From positions 248,001 through 312,000 of the forward strand of contig NZ_JARGNB010000005.1 in NCBI RefSeq assembly GCF_030167915.1: 64,000 nt of DNA. The letters run 5' to 3'. Positions within the stretch are counted from its first letter, which is position 1; every line of letters begins with the position of its first letter. This DNA comes from Aquabacterium humicola. GTDB taxonomy: Bacteria; Pseudomonadota; Gammaproteobacteria; Burkholderiales; Burkholderiaceae_C. Both the position numbers and the translations under genes were made by a program. This document shows, in pieces, positions 15,236 through 23,445 of the stretch. The notes beneath the pieces were generated by a model. It had not been told where the DNA came from and made no database searches. It was given only the letters and a program-made list of their open reading frames with translations.

Positions 15236-17155
15236 ATGGCCAAGGACTTCGACACGATGGAGGACAGCAACCGCTCCTCCAACCCCAGCATCCACGAGGT
15301 GTCCGACCCGTCGCGCCGGCGCGTGCTGCACGGCGGCCTGGCGGTGCTGTCGAGTGCGCTGCTGGCCAACCTGAGCGGCTGCGCGACGGCGCGCAGCGAG
15401 GGCGCGGTCGCCGAGGCTGCCGGCCCGCGCCTGGGCTTCAAGAGCGTCAGCGCGTCGCTGGAGGACGCGATCCGCGTGCCTGAGGGCTACACGCACCAGG
15501 TGCTGGTGCCCTGGGGCGATCCCGTCGGCGTGGCCGGCGCGATGCCTGCGTTCAAGCCCGATGCCGGCAACAGCGGCGCCGAGCAGGAACTGCAGATGGG
15601 CATGCACCACGACGGCGTGCACTACTACCCGCTGGACGGCGCGCGCCGCGGCCTGCTGGTGATGAACCACGAATACGTCGACTACGGCCTGCTCTATCCC
15701 GACGGCGACAAGACCTGGCATGCCGACAAGGTGCGCAAGGCCCAGGCCGCGCACGGCGTCTCGGTCAGCGAGATCGCGCAGCGCGCCGATGGCAGCTGGC
15801 AGGCCGTGCGGCCGTCGCGCCATGCGCGGCGCATCACCGCGGCGACGCCGATGGCGGTGCAGGGCCCCGCCGCCGGCCATCCGATGATGAAGACCGCGGC
15901 CGACCCGCAGGGCCGCCGCGTGCTGGGCACCTTGAACAACTGCGCCAGCGGCAAGACCCCGTGGGGCACCTACCTGACCGGCGAGGAGAACTGGGCCTAC
16001 TACTTCGCGCTCGACGCCGATCCGGTGGACGCTCACCATCGGCGTTGGGGCCTGCGCAAGGGCAGGGGCGCGCGCTGGCACGAGCACGACGAGCGCTTCG
16101 ATGCGGCGAAACATCCGAACGAGCCGAACCGCTTCGGCTGGATCGTCGAGATCGACCCCTTCGATCCCACGTCGACGCCGGTCAAGCGCACCGCGCTGGG
16201 CCGCGCCGCGCACGAAGGCGCGACCGTCGCGCTGACGAAGGACGGCCGTGCGGTGGTCTATTCCGGCGAGGACGCGCGCTTCGAATACCTCTACCGCTTC
16301 GTCAGCAAGGAGCGCATGAAGCCGGGCGGCGCCGCGGCGAATGCCGGCCTGCTCGACGAGGGCGTGCTCTACGTCGCGCGCTTCGATGCCGACGGCCGCG
16401 GCCGCTGGCTGCCGCTGCAACACGGCCAGGGGCCGCTGACCGCGGCCAACGGCTTCGCCGACCAGGGCGAGGTGGTGATCAAGGCGCGCCAGGCCTCGGA
16501 TGCGCTGGGCGCCACCAAGCTCGACCGGCCCGAGTGGGTCGCGCTCGACCAGCAGACGCGCGAGGTCTACTGCTCGCTGACGAACAACACGAACCGCGGC
16601 GGCGATCGTTACCCGGGCGTCGATGCCGCGAACCCGCGCGCGCACAACACGATGGGCCACATCCTGCGCTGGAAGGAGGCCGGCGACTTCGACGGCGAGA
16701 CCTTCGAGTGGAGCCACTTCGTGCTCGCCGGCGACCCGGCCAACGAACGCGCCGAGGCCAAGGGCAACGTGCGCGGCGACATCTTCGGCTGCCCGGACGG
16801 CCTGTGGGTCGACCAGCGCGGCCTGCTGTGGATCTGCACCGACATGTCCTCGTCGGTGCGCGGCCAGGGCGAGTTCGCTCGCCTGGGCAACAACATGCTG
16901 CTGGCCGCCGACCCGCGCAGCGGCGAGATCCGGCGCTTCCTGACCGGCCCGGCCGGCTGCGAGATCACCGGCAGCACGATGACGCCGGACGGCCGCACGC
17001 TGTTCATCAACGTGCAGCACCCGGGCGAGACGCCCTCGGAGCAGAGCGACCCCGCGAACCCGATGCGCTTCTCGCGCTGGCCCGACGGCAGCGGCCGTCC
17101 GCGTTCGGCGACGGTGGCCATCCGCAAGCTCGACGGCGGCGTGATCGGAACCTGA
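15236..17155 (+). CDS. phoX: PhoX-family phosphatase (DUF839), Tat-exported
   Basis: A 639-residue calcium/iron-type phosphatase that releases phosphate from organic esters in the periplasm. The signal region, SRRRVLHGGLAVLSSALLA, is a twin-arginine motif, and it is followed by NLSGC, which resembles a lipobox; the protein may be Tat-exported and lipidated. Family blocks are visible: LLVMNHEYVDYGLL, TYLTGEENWAYYF, a GWIVEIDPFDP strand, AHEGATVAL and the late DGLWVDQRGLLWICTDMSS propeller segment. GGAG precedes the ATG. PhoX genes usually answer to PhoB under phosphate limitation, but I did not find a clear Pho box in the 45-base gap. Confidence 0.88.
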   Translation: MAKDFDTMEDSNRSSNPSIHEVSDPSRRRVLHGGLAVLSSALLANLSGCATARSEGAVAEAAGPRLGFKSVSASLEDAIRVPEGYTHQVLVPWGDPVGVAGAMPAFKPDAGNSGAEQELQMGMHHDGVHYYPLDGARRGLLVMNHEYVDYGLLYPDGDKTWHADKVRKAQAAHGVSVSEIAQRADGSWQAVRPSRHARRITAATPMAVQGPAAGHPMMKTAADPQGRRVLGTLNNCASGKTPWGTYLTGEENWAYYFALDADPVDAHHRRWGLRKGRGARWHEHDERFDAAKHPNEPNRFGWIVEIDPFDPTSTPVKRTALGRAAHEGATVALTKDGRAVVYSGEDARFEYLYRFVSKERMKPGGAAANAGLLDEGVLYVARFDADGRGRWLPLQHGQGPLTAANGFADQGEVVIKARQASDALGATKLDRPEWVALDQQTREVYCSLTNNTNRGGDRYPGVDAANPRAHNTMGHILRWKEAGDFDGETFEWSHFVLAGDPANERAEAKGNVRGDIFGCPDGLWVDQRGLLWICTDMSSSVRGQGEFARLGNNMLLAADPRSGEIRRFLTGPAGCEITGSTMTPDGRTLFINVQHPGETPSEQSDPANPMRFSRWPDGSGRPRSATVAIRKLDGGVIGT

Positions 17156-17198
17156 AGCCGCCACGAGCGCACCGTGCGCCCGGCCGCCGCGGCAGGCC

Positions 17199-17576
17199 TC
17201 AGGCGGCCGCCAGCCGCTCCAGCGCCAGCAGGTGCACCAGCGACAGCGCATGCACCGGCCGCCAGGCGCACCCAGCTGCCCGGTGCGGCGGCCGGCCCGC
17301 CAGCGCGGCCAGCCGCGCCTCGCCAGGGCCGCCGAGCGGCGTGAGCAGGAAGGCCGGCGGGCCGTGCTCGGTGATCCACAGGCGGTGCAGGGCGCGCAGC
17401 GCGGTTGCATCGAGCACCGTCGCGCCGAGCAGGATCGCGCGGGTGCGCCAGGCCGGCGGGCACCAGCCCGCCGCGACCTGCGCCTCGCTGGCACGGCGCA
17501 GGCGGTCGCCCGCCGGCAACGCGGGCCGCACCACGCGGGCCAGCGCACGCCCGCGGTCCACCAGCACGACATCCAT
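17199..17576 (-). CDS. Hypothetical protein, possible degenerate receiver fold
   Basis: A 125-residue open frame I do not recognise. It has alternating hydrophobic strands (DVVLVDRG, RAILLGATVL, AFLLTPLGG) and helices that resemble a response-regulator receiver domain, but without a convincing acidic pocket. It is the only plausible gene between the PhoX stop and the RpiR stop. It follows the RpiR gene by 75 bases on the same strand, so it could be the last gene of that operon. It has no clear ribosome site, and a spurious frame in GC-rich DNA is possible. Confidence 0.4.
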   Translation of the reverse strand: MDVVLVDRGRALARVVRPALPAGDRLRRASEAQVAAGWCPPAWRTRAILLGATVLDATALRALHRLWITEHGPPAFLLTPLGGPGEARLAALAGRPPHRAAGCAWRPVHALSLVHLLALERLAAA

Positions 17577-17651
17577 GCCGGCGATGGTCGGCCCGCTGCC
17601 GACGCGCCGCCAGCGGACAAGCGCGCGGCCGGGCCGACAGCGAGATGAAAG

Positions 17652-18491
17652 TCAGCGCCGCGCCGTGCGCGCCGGACGCCTGGCCGGGGGCCGGATCGCC
17701 TTCGCCGCGCGCGCCTGGCCCAGCGCCAGCGCCAGCAGGTCGAGCAGCAGCAACTGCGCGAGCTGGGCGGTGCCCGGCGTCAGCGCGTCGCCGCTGTCGG
17801 GCACGTCGACGCACAAGGCGACGTCGACCGCCGCGGCCAGCGGCGACGCGCCGGCCGTCAACGCGATCGTCGCCACGCCGCGGCTGCGTACTTCGGACGT
17901 CATCTCGAGCAGGCCCGGCACACGCCCGCCGTGCGAGACCAGCAGCAGCACGTCGCCGGCGCCCAGCTGCGCCGCGGCCAGCGCCTGCAGCGTCGGCTCG
18001 GCGGCCGACGACACCGGCAGCTGCAGGCGCAGCAGCCGGCGCCGCGCATCGTCGGCAACGGTGGCCGCGTTGCCGTAGCCCAGGCACAGCACCTGGCGGG
18101 CGCCGTCGAGCAGCGCCACCGCGCGCGCCAGCGCCGCTTCGTCGAGCTGCTCGCCCAGCTGGGTCAGCGCGGCGATCGAAAAATCGAAGACGCCGCGCAC
18201 CAGCGTGCCGAGGTCGGGGCTGGCGGCCAGCGTCGCCAGCGTCACCGGCGGGGCCGCCGCCGCCGGCCGCGACCCGAGGGACTGCGCGAGCTTCAGCCGG
18301 AAGTCGTCGTAGCCCGCGCAGCCGAGCGAGCGCGCGAAGCGCACGAGCGTCGGCTGGCTGACGCCGATCTGCTGCGCGAGCGTGCGCGTGTCCTGTCCGA
18401 GCGCTTCGTGCGGGTGGCGGATCACCCAGTCGCCGACCGCGCGCTCGGCCGTGGACAGCTGCGCGAGCCGGGTCTGGATGCGGTTGAGCAT
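17652..18491 (-). CDS. MurR/RpiR-family transcriptional regulator
   Basis: A 279-residue regulator with an N-terminal RpiR helix-turn-helix (TLAQQIGVSQPTLVRFARSL, residues ~39-58) and a C-terminal SIS sugar-phosphate-binding domain (VLLLVSHGGRVPGLLEM, then VATIALTAGASPLAAA). RpiR regulators sense phosphorylated sugars. It starts at the Met of MLNRIQTRLAQLS, 14 bases after the PhnD-like stop; the much longer upstream frame is in the wrong phase. It closes, or nearly closes, an operon with porin, cupin and PhnD-like genes, whose upstream TGATACGT-ACGTATCA dyad may be its operator. Confidence 0.9.
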   Translation of the reverse strand: MLNRIQTRLAQLSTAERAVGDWVIRHPHEALGQDTRTLAQQIGVSQPTLVRFARSLGCAGYDDFRLKLAQSLGSRPAAAAPPVTLATLAASPDLGTLVRGVFDFSIAALTQLGEQLDEAALARAVALLDGARQVLCLGYGNAATVADDARRRLLRLQLPVSSAAEPTLQALAAAQLGAGDVLLLVSHGGRVPGLLEMTSEVRSRGVATIALTAGASPLAAAVDVALCVDVPDSGDALTPGTAQLAQLLLLDLLALALGQARAAKAIRPPARRPARTARR

Positions 18492-18505
18492 CCGCCGATT
18501 CTGAT

Positions 18506-19546
18506 TCAGCGCAGGCTCGGTTCCTGTTTCAGCCGCAGCTCCAGGCGCGACGCGCGCTGGCTGATGGCGGCAATGCGCGACAACTTGTCGGCCGGCGCCA
18601 GCGCGGCGTCGTTGTTGACGCGCTGCCACGCGGCGAACATTTCCAGGTCCGCGACGGTGATCAGCTGGCGGTTGCGCGACTTTCGGAAGCCCGACAGGTC
18701 GTTGACGCCGCGCAGGATGCGGCGCTCGGCATCGTCGCGTCCGAAGTCCACCACCGCCTGCTGGATGCGCAGGCGCAGCGGCGCCGGCAGCGCCAGCCGC
18801 CACACCAGCGGCGAATGCGGGATGTCCGGCGAACGCCACAGCACGCGCAGCGTGGCGGCCAGCGCCGGCTGCTCGGCGGCGAAGAAGTCCAGCTCGACGT
18901 CGTTGGCCGTCGCCAGGTCGACCTCGCGCAGCGCGGCGGCGCGCAGGTTGCCGCGGTGGCTGCCGTGGCGCAGCTCGCGGTACAGGCTGCGCGGATCGTT
19001 GATGCCGCGCTTGACGAAGGCGTAGTACAGCGGCACGAGGTGGCCCGAGGTGCTGTTGCGGTCGCCGTCGCCGAAGACCAGCCGCCGCTCGGGCTGCTGC
19101 GCCTGCTCCAGCGTGGCCAGGCCGCTGTCGCGGTGCGTGACGATGATCGACTGGTAGCCCGTGCGGCCGTCGCCGGTCAGCATCTGCGCGAAGACCTCGC
19201 CGCTGCCGTGCTCGACGATCGCCAGCGCAGTCGCGTTGCCGACCCAGGCGAGGTCGATGCGGCCGTCGCGGAAGCCGTCGATGACCTGCTGCGGGCTGTT
19301 GGCGATCGAGGGCTCGATCGGGCGGCCGATCTCCCGCGCGATCGCCTGCAGGAACGGGCGCCACGCGGCGAGCACCTGGTCGCGCTCGCGCGGGGTGATC
19401 AGGCCGAAGACCAGCGGCTGCACCGGTGCACCCGGCGGCGCGGGCGCGTCCGGCCGGGACGGCCCGGCCGGCGGCAGCGCCAACACCGCGGGGGTGCCGG
19501 CCGCTGCCAGCAGCGCCGCCAGCACCGCGCGCCGGCCGCGGCTCAT
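18506..19546 (-). CDS. PhnD-like phosphate/phosphonate-type binding protein
   Basis: A 346-residue exported binding protein of the PhnD/SsuA-like superfamily. The N-terminus, MSRGRRAVLAALLAAAGTPA, is a signal peptide. Family blocks are FGLITPRERDQVLAAWRPFL, the DLAWVGNATALAIVEHG ligand loop, and FGDGDRNSTSGHLVPLYYAF, with the Ser/Thr cluster that holds the phosphonate or phosphate group. No permease or ATPase gene is near, so it is either an orphan transporter component or a sensory binding protein. Its start overlaps the cupin gene's stop (ATGA), indicating coupled translation. Confidence 0.85.
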   Translation of the reverse strand: MSRGRRAVLAALLAAAGTPAVLALPPAGPSRPDAPAPPGAPVQPLVFGLITPRERDQVLAAWRPFLQAIAREIGRPIEPSIANSPQQVIDGFRDGRIDLAWVGNATALAIVEHGSGEVFAQMLTGDGRTGYQSIIVTHRDSGLATLEQAQQPERRLVFGDGDRNSTSGHLVPLYYAFVKRGINDPRSLYRELRHGSHRGNLRAAALREVDLATANDVELDFFAAEQPALAATLRVLWRSPDIPHSPLVWRLALPAPLRLRIQQAVVDFGRDDAERRILRGVNDLSGFRKSRNRQLITVADLEMFAAWQRVNNDAALAPADKLSRIAAISQRASRLELRLKQEPSLR

Positions 19547-19902
19547 GAGGCGGCTCCCGGGGCGACCCGCCCGTAGTCGTCGGCCGCACGTTCGATGTCC
19601 GCTTCGTCAAAGCCGTCGCCGGTCTGGATCTCGATCATCAGCAGCGCACCCGCGCCGATGTTCGCCAGCCGGTGCCAGGCGCCCCGCGGCACGTCGACCG
19701 ACTCGCCGGGCACCAGCGTGCGCGGCGTGCCGTCGATCTCCACCTCGGCCAGGCCCTCGACCAGCAGCCAGTGCTCGCGGCGCAGCCGGTGGCGCTGCAG
19801 CGACAGGCGCGCACCGGGATGCAGCGCGAGCTGCTTGATCTTCAGCAGCGGGCTTTCGGCCAGCACCTCGAAGCCGCCCCAGGGCCTGGATTCGATGCTC
19901 AT
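19543..19902 (-). CDS. Cupin, mannose-6-phosphate isomerase C-terminal type
   Basis: A 119-residue single cupin matching the phosphomannose isomerase II C-terminal domain: RPWGGFEVLAESPLLKIKQL, then LSLQRHRLRREHWLLVEGLA and VDVPRGAWHRLANIGAGALL. The metal-binding His pattern is present in QRHRLRREHW and AWHRL. The usual guanylyltransferase domain is missing, so this is a stand-alone isomerase-like or carbohydrate-sensing cupin. The start at 19902 lies 17 bases after the porin stop. The stop overlaps the next start by four bases. Role in the operon is not known. Confidence 0.85.
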   Translation of the reverse strand: MSIESRPWGGFEVLAESPLLKIKQLALHPGARLSLQRHRLRREHWLLVEGLAEVEIDGTPRTLVPGESVDVPRGAWHRLANIGAGALLMIEIQTGDGFDEADIERAADDYGRVAPGAAS

Positions 19903-19919
19903 GACGCGCCTTTCATGGA

Positions 19920-21068
19920 TTAGAAGTCGATGCACAGCCCGACCACGAGGCCGGACGGATCGGCGCCGCGGTCGGCCGCGGCGAGGTTGATCGGGTTGAC
20001 GCCGAAGCGGTAGTTCGCGTTGGCCTCGTTGCGCACCTGGGTCCAGTAGGCATAGACCTGCGCGCCCTTGAACACCGTGTGCTCGTAGCCGATCGTGGTT
20101 TGCGTCGCGCCGGTGTTGCGGCCGACGATCAAGGTCGTGCCGTCGGCGCCGGCGATGGCGGCGCTCGCGGGCGCCGTGCCCTTGACGTCGGCGGCGCGGC
20201 CGTAGCGCAGGTTGATCGTGCCGGCACCGACGCTGATGCCGGCGGTCACGGTGGCGTAGTCGCGCTTCACGCGGCCGGCCGGCAGCCGGTAGTCGAGGCG
20301 GTTCAGGCCGGCACCGAGGTTCACGAGGCCCCACTGGTGGTTGACGCCGAGCCGCCATGCGCTGTCGCGCTGGCCGGTGGCGTTGAAGTTGCGGTGCTGC
20401 TCGTGCGCCAGCGCGGCCTTGAAGGCGCCGGACTCGAAGTTGCCGGACAGGCTGAGCAGGCGGCGCTGCTCGGCGCTGCCGCGGTCTTCGTTCTCCAGGC
20501 CGTAGTGCAGCGCGCCGCGCAGCCCGTTGAAGCGGGGCGAGTCGTAGCGCAGCGAATTGTTCTGGCGCCGGCCGAAACCGTTGGCCGAGCCGCCGAGCAC
20601 GGCGATCGAGCCGTCGTCCTGGATGCCGGTGCCCTTGAAGCGGTCGGTCAGCCCGCCCAGGTCCTTGAAGGGCGTGTCCATCTTGCCGATGCGCAACTTG
20701 CCGAAGGGGCCCTCGACGCCGGCGAAGGTGTCGCGGCCGGCCAGCGTGTCGCCGCCCGCATCCCAGCTGACGCCGGACTCCAGCTGCGCGAACCAGGTCA
20801 GGCCCTGGTGTTCCTTCGCGTAGCGGATGCCGAAGCGCGACGAGTTGCTCGATACCCGCTGGTTGCCGGCGAAGGCGCGGGCGGCCGGCGTGCCGTCGAG
20901 CCGGGTCTTCTCGAAGTCGATGTTGGCGCGGCCGTACAGCGTCACCTGCGCCTGCGCGCTCGCGGCGAGCAGGCCGAAGGGCAGCAGCAGCGCCGGCAGC
21001 GCGCGGCGGGCGGTCCGGGCGGGTGCGGATGTCGGTGTAGGTGCGGGTGCGTTGAATCGGGGGGTCAT
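19920..21068 (-). CDS. Gram-negative trimeric porin
   Basis: A 382-residue outer-membrane porin of the Burkholderiales general type. The signal region has RRALPALLLPFGLLAASAQA, with mature start near QVTLYGRANIDFEKTRLDG. Strand blocks typical of the family follow: SSRFGIRYAKEHQGLTWFAQ, then FGKLRIGKMDTPFKDLGG, and the C-terminal strand ends in Phe (VVGLCIDF), the outer-membrane insertion signal. It is the first gene of the porin-cupin-PhnD-like-RpiR operon, preceded by GAGGAGA before the ATG. It is likely the entry channel for the compound sensed by RpiR; the substrate is unknown. Confidence 0.92.
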   Translation of the reverse strand: MTPRFNAPAPTPTSAPARTARRALPALLLPFGLLAASAQAQVTLYGRANIDFEKTRLDGTPAARAFAGNQRVSSNSSRFGIRYAKEHQGLTWFAQLESGVSWDAGGDTLAGRDTFAGVEGPFGKLRIGKMDTPFKDLGGLTDRFKGTGIQDDGSIAVLGGSANGFGRRQNNSLRYDSPRFNGLRGALHYGLENEDRGSAEQRRLLSLSGNFESGAFKAALAHEQHRNFNATGQRDSAWRLGVNHQWGLVNLGAGLNRLDYRLPAGRVKRDYATVTAGISVGAGTINLRYGRAADVKGTAPASAAIAGADGTTLIVGRNTGATQTTIGYEHTVFKGAQVYAYWTQVRNEANANYRFGVNPINLAAADRGADPSGLVVGLCIDF

Positions 21069-21100
21069 CGTGTCTCCTCGTCGTGTTGGACGCCGGCAAT

Positions 21101-21137
21101 GTATCGGTGATACGTACAGTGATTCAACGACGTATCA
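21101..21137. promoter_or_regulatory. Dyad TGATACGT-N14-ACGTATCA upstream of porin operon
   Basis: Perfect 8-base inverted half-sites lie at 21108-21115 and 21130-21137, with an additional GTATC-GGT-GATAC palindrome at 21101-21113. The region lies 32-70 bases before the porin ATG and overlaps a weak minus-strand promoter (TTGAAT, 17 bases, ATACAT). It is a good candidate operator for the operon's own RpiR regulator. This is inference from symmetry and position only. Confidence 0.5.
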
Positions 21138-21353
21138 ACCCGCGATGAAGCTGCAATGGAACTGAAAGCCGGGGCACGGCTCCCGCGCGTGCCGCTGCCT
21201 GTCAGCTGGCTTTCACCGCCGCGTGGTGCTTGTCCGGTGGCGGCGCGGGTCCCGCACGGGCACGATGAACGCCATGAATACCGCCCGCTCACGCCGTTCG
21301 CCGCTCGCCGGGCGCCTGCGTGAGCGCCTTTGCCCGGGCGGGCACCGCGCGCC

Positions 21354-22046
21354 ATGAAGCTGCTGCTGGTCGAGGACGACTTCGATCTGTCCGGCGTGCT
21401 GAGCCGCAGCCTGCTGCAACGCGGCTACGAGGTGCTCTGCTGTGCCGACGGCGCCGAGGCGCTGGCGCTGCTGCGCAAGCGCCCGTTCGACGTCGTGGTG
21501 CTCGACCTGACCCTGCCGAAGCTCGATGGCCTGGAACTGCTGCGCCGCCTGCGCGACGACGGCAAGCGCACGCCGGTGCTGGTGCTGACCGCGCGGGGGG
21601 CGGTCGGCGAGCGCATCGCCGGGCTCAACGCCGGGGCCGACGACTACCTCGCGAAACCGTTCGACCTCGACGAGCTGGTCGCCCGCCTGCAGGCGCTGAC
21701 ACGCCGCCTCGGCCATGACGGCGACCTGCGCTGCGGCCTGCTGCGCTACGACGCGGCCAGCGGCGTCTTCTGGTGCCAGGCCTGTCCGCTGGAGCTGTCG
21801 CCGCGCGAAGCGGAGCTGCTGAAGTCGCTGATGGCCTCGGTCGACCGCGTAGTGCCCAAGGAGGACCTGCGCGCCGCGGTCTTCGGCGGCGACGATGCGG
21901 TGCAGGCCGATGCGGTCGAGGTGCTGGTGCACCGGCTGCGCAAGAAGCTGGTGGCCACCAAGGTCGAGATCCTCACGCTGCGCGGTGTCGGCTACCTGCT
22001 GTGCGACGACGCGAGCCAGGCCGCCGCGCAGCGAGGACCGAGGTGA
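21354..22046 (+). CDS. OmpR-family response regulator (TctD/QseB-like)
   Basis: A 230-residue two-component regulator. The receiver has the acidic pair at residues 8-9 (LLLVEDDF), phospho-acceptor Asp51 in VVVLDLTLPK, the Thr in LVLTARG, and Lys101 in YLAKPFDL. The C-terminal winged helix runs from LSPREAELLKSLMAS to LTLRGVGYLLC. The ATG at 21354 begins the first beta strand directly; a TTG 24 bases upstream would add an unlikely leader. It is translationally coupled to the sensor kinase by a GTGA overlap and heads a cluster with a ferric-type ABC transporter that it probably controls. Confidence 0.92.
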   Translation: MKLLLVEDDFDLSGVLSRSLLQRGYEVLCCADGAEALALLRKRPFDVVVLDLTLPKLDGLELLRRLRDDGKRTPVLVLTARGAVGERIAGLNAGADDYLAKPFDLDELVARLQALTRRLGHDGDLRCGLLRYDAASGVFWCQACPLELSPREAELLKSLMASVDRVVPKEDLRAAVFGGDDAVQADAVEVLVHRLRKKLVATKVEILTLRGVGYLLCDDASQAAAQRGPR

Positions 22047-23419
22047 GGCGATGGACACAGCGCGTGCTGCTCGCCGGCTCTCTGCGCCGCTTCCTGCTGC
22101 TGTGGCTGCTGGGCGGACTGCTGCTGGTGATCGTGGCCGTCGGCGCGTGGCAGCTGCTGCGGCTGCAGCACGGGCTGGCGCAGGCGCAGGACGAGCGGCT
22201 GGGCGCCGCGGTGTCGGCGCTGGTGCAGTCGGCCATCGAGCGCCGCAGCTTGCTCGTCGATGCACCGCCGGCGCCGGTCGTCTTCCGGATCAGCGCGATG
22301 AATGGTGACTGGCTCGCCGGCGACCAGGGCCTGCCCGCCTGCCCGTGGGCGGCCGCGCTGCCGCCTGACGGCACGGTGCAGGCCTACGTCGCCCATCGCG
22401 CGGGCACCCTGGTGCGCGTGGCCGCCGCGCGCCGCGATGTCACCGGCGACGGCAAGGGGCCGGCGGTGATCGTGCAGGCCGCCGCGCCGATGGGCGAGCG
22501 CTGGCCGGGCGCGTCGCTGCTGTGGACGGCGCTGGCGCCGCTGCTGGCAGCGGCCGCGGCGATGGCGCTGCTGATCGTCTCGGGCGTGAGCATCGCGCTG
22601 CGCTGGGTGGGGCGCGCCCATGCCGCGCTGGACCGGCCGGTGGCCGCGCCTGTCGAACGTTATGACGGACCGGCCGAGCTGGGGCCGCTGGTCGAGCGCG
22701 TGCAGGCGCTGCTGCGCAGCGAGCACCAGTGGGTCGACGAGCAGCGCCGCTTCCTGGCCGATGCGTCGCATCAGCTGCGCACGCCGATGGCCGTGCTGCG
22801 CACGCAGCTGCAAGCGGCGATGGCCGGCGACGCGTCGGCCGCGGAGGTGCTGCCGCAGATGCTGCACACGGTCGACCGTGCCGCGGGCCTGGCCGACCAG
22901 CTGCTCAGCCTGACCAAGCTGGAGCAGCTCAAGCGGCGCGGCGAGCTGCAGCCGGTGGACGTGCGCCAGCTCGCGCGCGACGTGGTGCTGGAGCTGGCGC
23001 CGCTGATCGCCGCCAAGCGCATCGACTTCACGCTCGACGAGGCGAGCTTCAGCGTGCCGGGCGAGGCCACGATGCTCGGCGAGCTGGTGCGCAACCTGCT
23101 GGCCAACGCGATCCACCATGCGCCCGCCGGCGGCCGCGTCGGCATCCTGCTTCGCGAGGCGGCGCTGGGCCCGGAGCTGATCGTCTGGGACGAAGGCCCC
23201 GGCATCGACGACGCGGTCAGGCCGCGGCTGTTCCATCCCTTCGCCGCGGCGCGCGGCGGCGTCGGCCTGGGCTTGTCGATCTGCCGCCAGATCGCCGGCT
23301 CGATGGATGCGAGCGTCGAGCTCTTCAACCGCACCGACGGCGGGCGCGTGGTCGGCGTCGATGCGGTGGTGTCCTGGGCCCCGGCGGCACCGTCGCCGTC
23401 GGCCGCCGACCCGTCATGA
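22043..23419 (+). CDS. Two-component sensor histidine kinase (TctE-like)
   Basis: A 458-residue inner-membrane kinase starting at a GTG that overlaps the regulator's TGA. Transmembrane helices at about residues 15-40 and 158-186 flank a ~117-residue periplasmic sensor region. The phospho-acceptor His243 is in DASHQLRTPMA, followed by the N box (LVRNLLANAIHHAP), the G1 box (WDEGPGID) and the G2 box (GGVGLGLSICRQI). All catalytic elements look intact. The periplasmic domain has no motif I recognise. The adjacent ABC binding protein suggests the pair senses the same solute. Confidence 0.92.
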   Translation: MRRWTQRVLLAGSLRRFLLLWLLGGLLLVIVAVGAWQLLRLQHGLAQAQDERLGAAVSALVQSAIERRSLLVDAPPAPVVFRISAMNGDWLAGDQGLPACPWAAALPPDGTVQAYVAHRAGTLVRVAAARRDVTGDGKGPAVIVQAAAPMGERWPGASLLWTALAPLLAAAAAMALLIVSGVSIALRWVGRAHAALDRPVAAPVERYDGPAELGPLVERVQALLRSEHQWVDEQRRFLADASHQLRTPMAVLRTQLQAAMAGDASAAEVLPQMLHTVDRAAGLADQLLSLTKLEQLKRRGELQPVDVRQLARDVVLELAPLIAAKRIDFTLDEASFSVPGEATMLGELVRNLLANAIHHAPAGGRVGILLREAALGPELIVWDEGPGIDDAVRPRLFHPFAAARGGVGLGLSICRQIAGSMDASVELFNRTDGGRVVGVDAVVSWAPAAPSPSAADPS

Positions 23420-23445
23420 GTTCTTTCACCCTGGAGACACACACG

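Noticed and set aside
14153-17620. 1155-residue minus-strand frame under panE and phoX
   Set aside because: It is antisense to two well-supported genes and rich in Arg, Ala and His, as expected from the opposite strand of GC-rich coding DNA.
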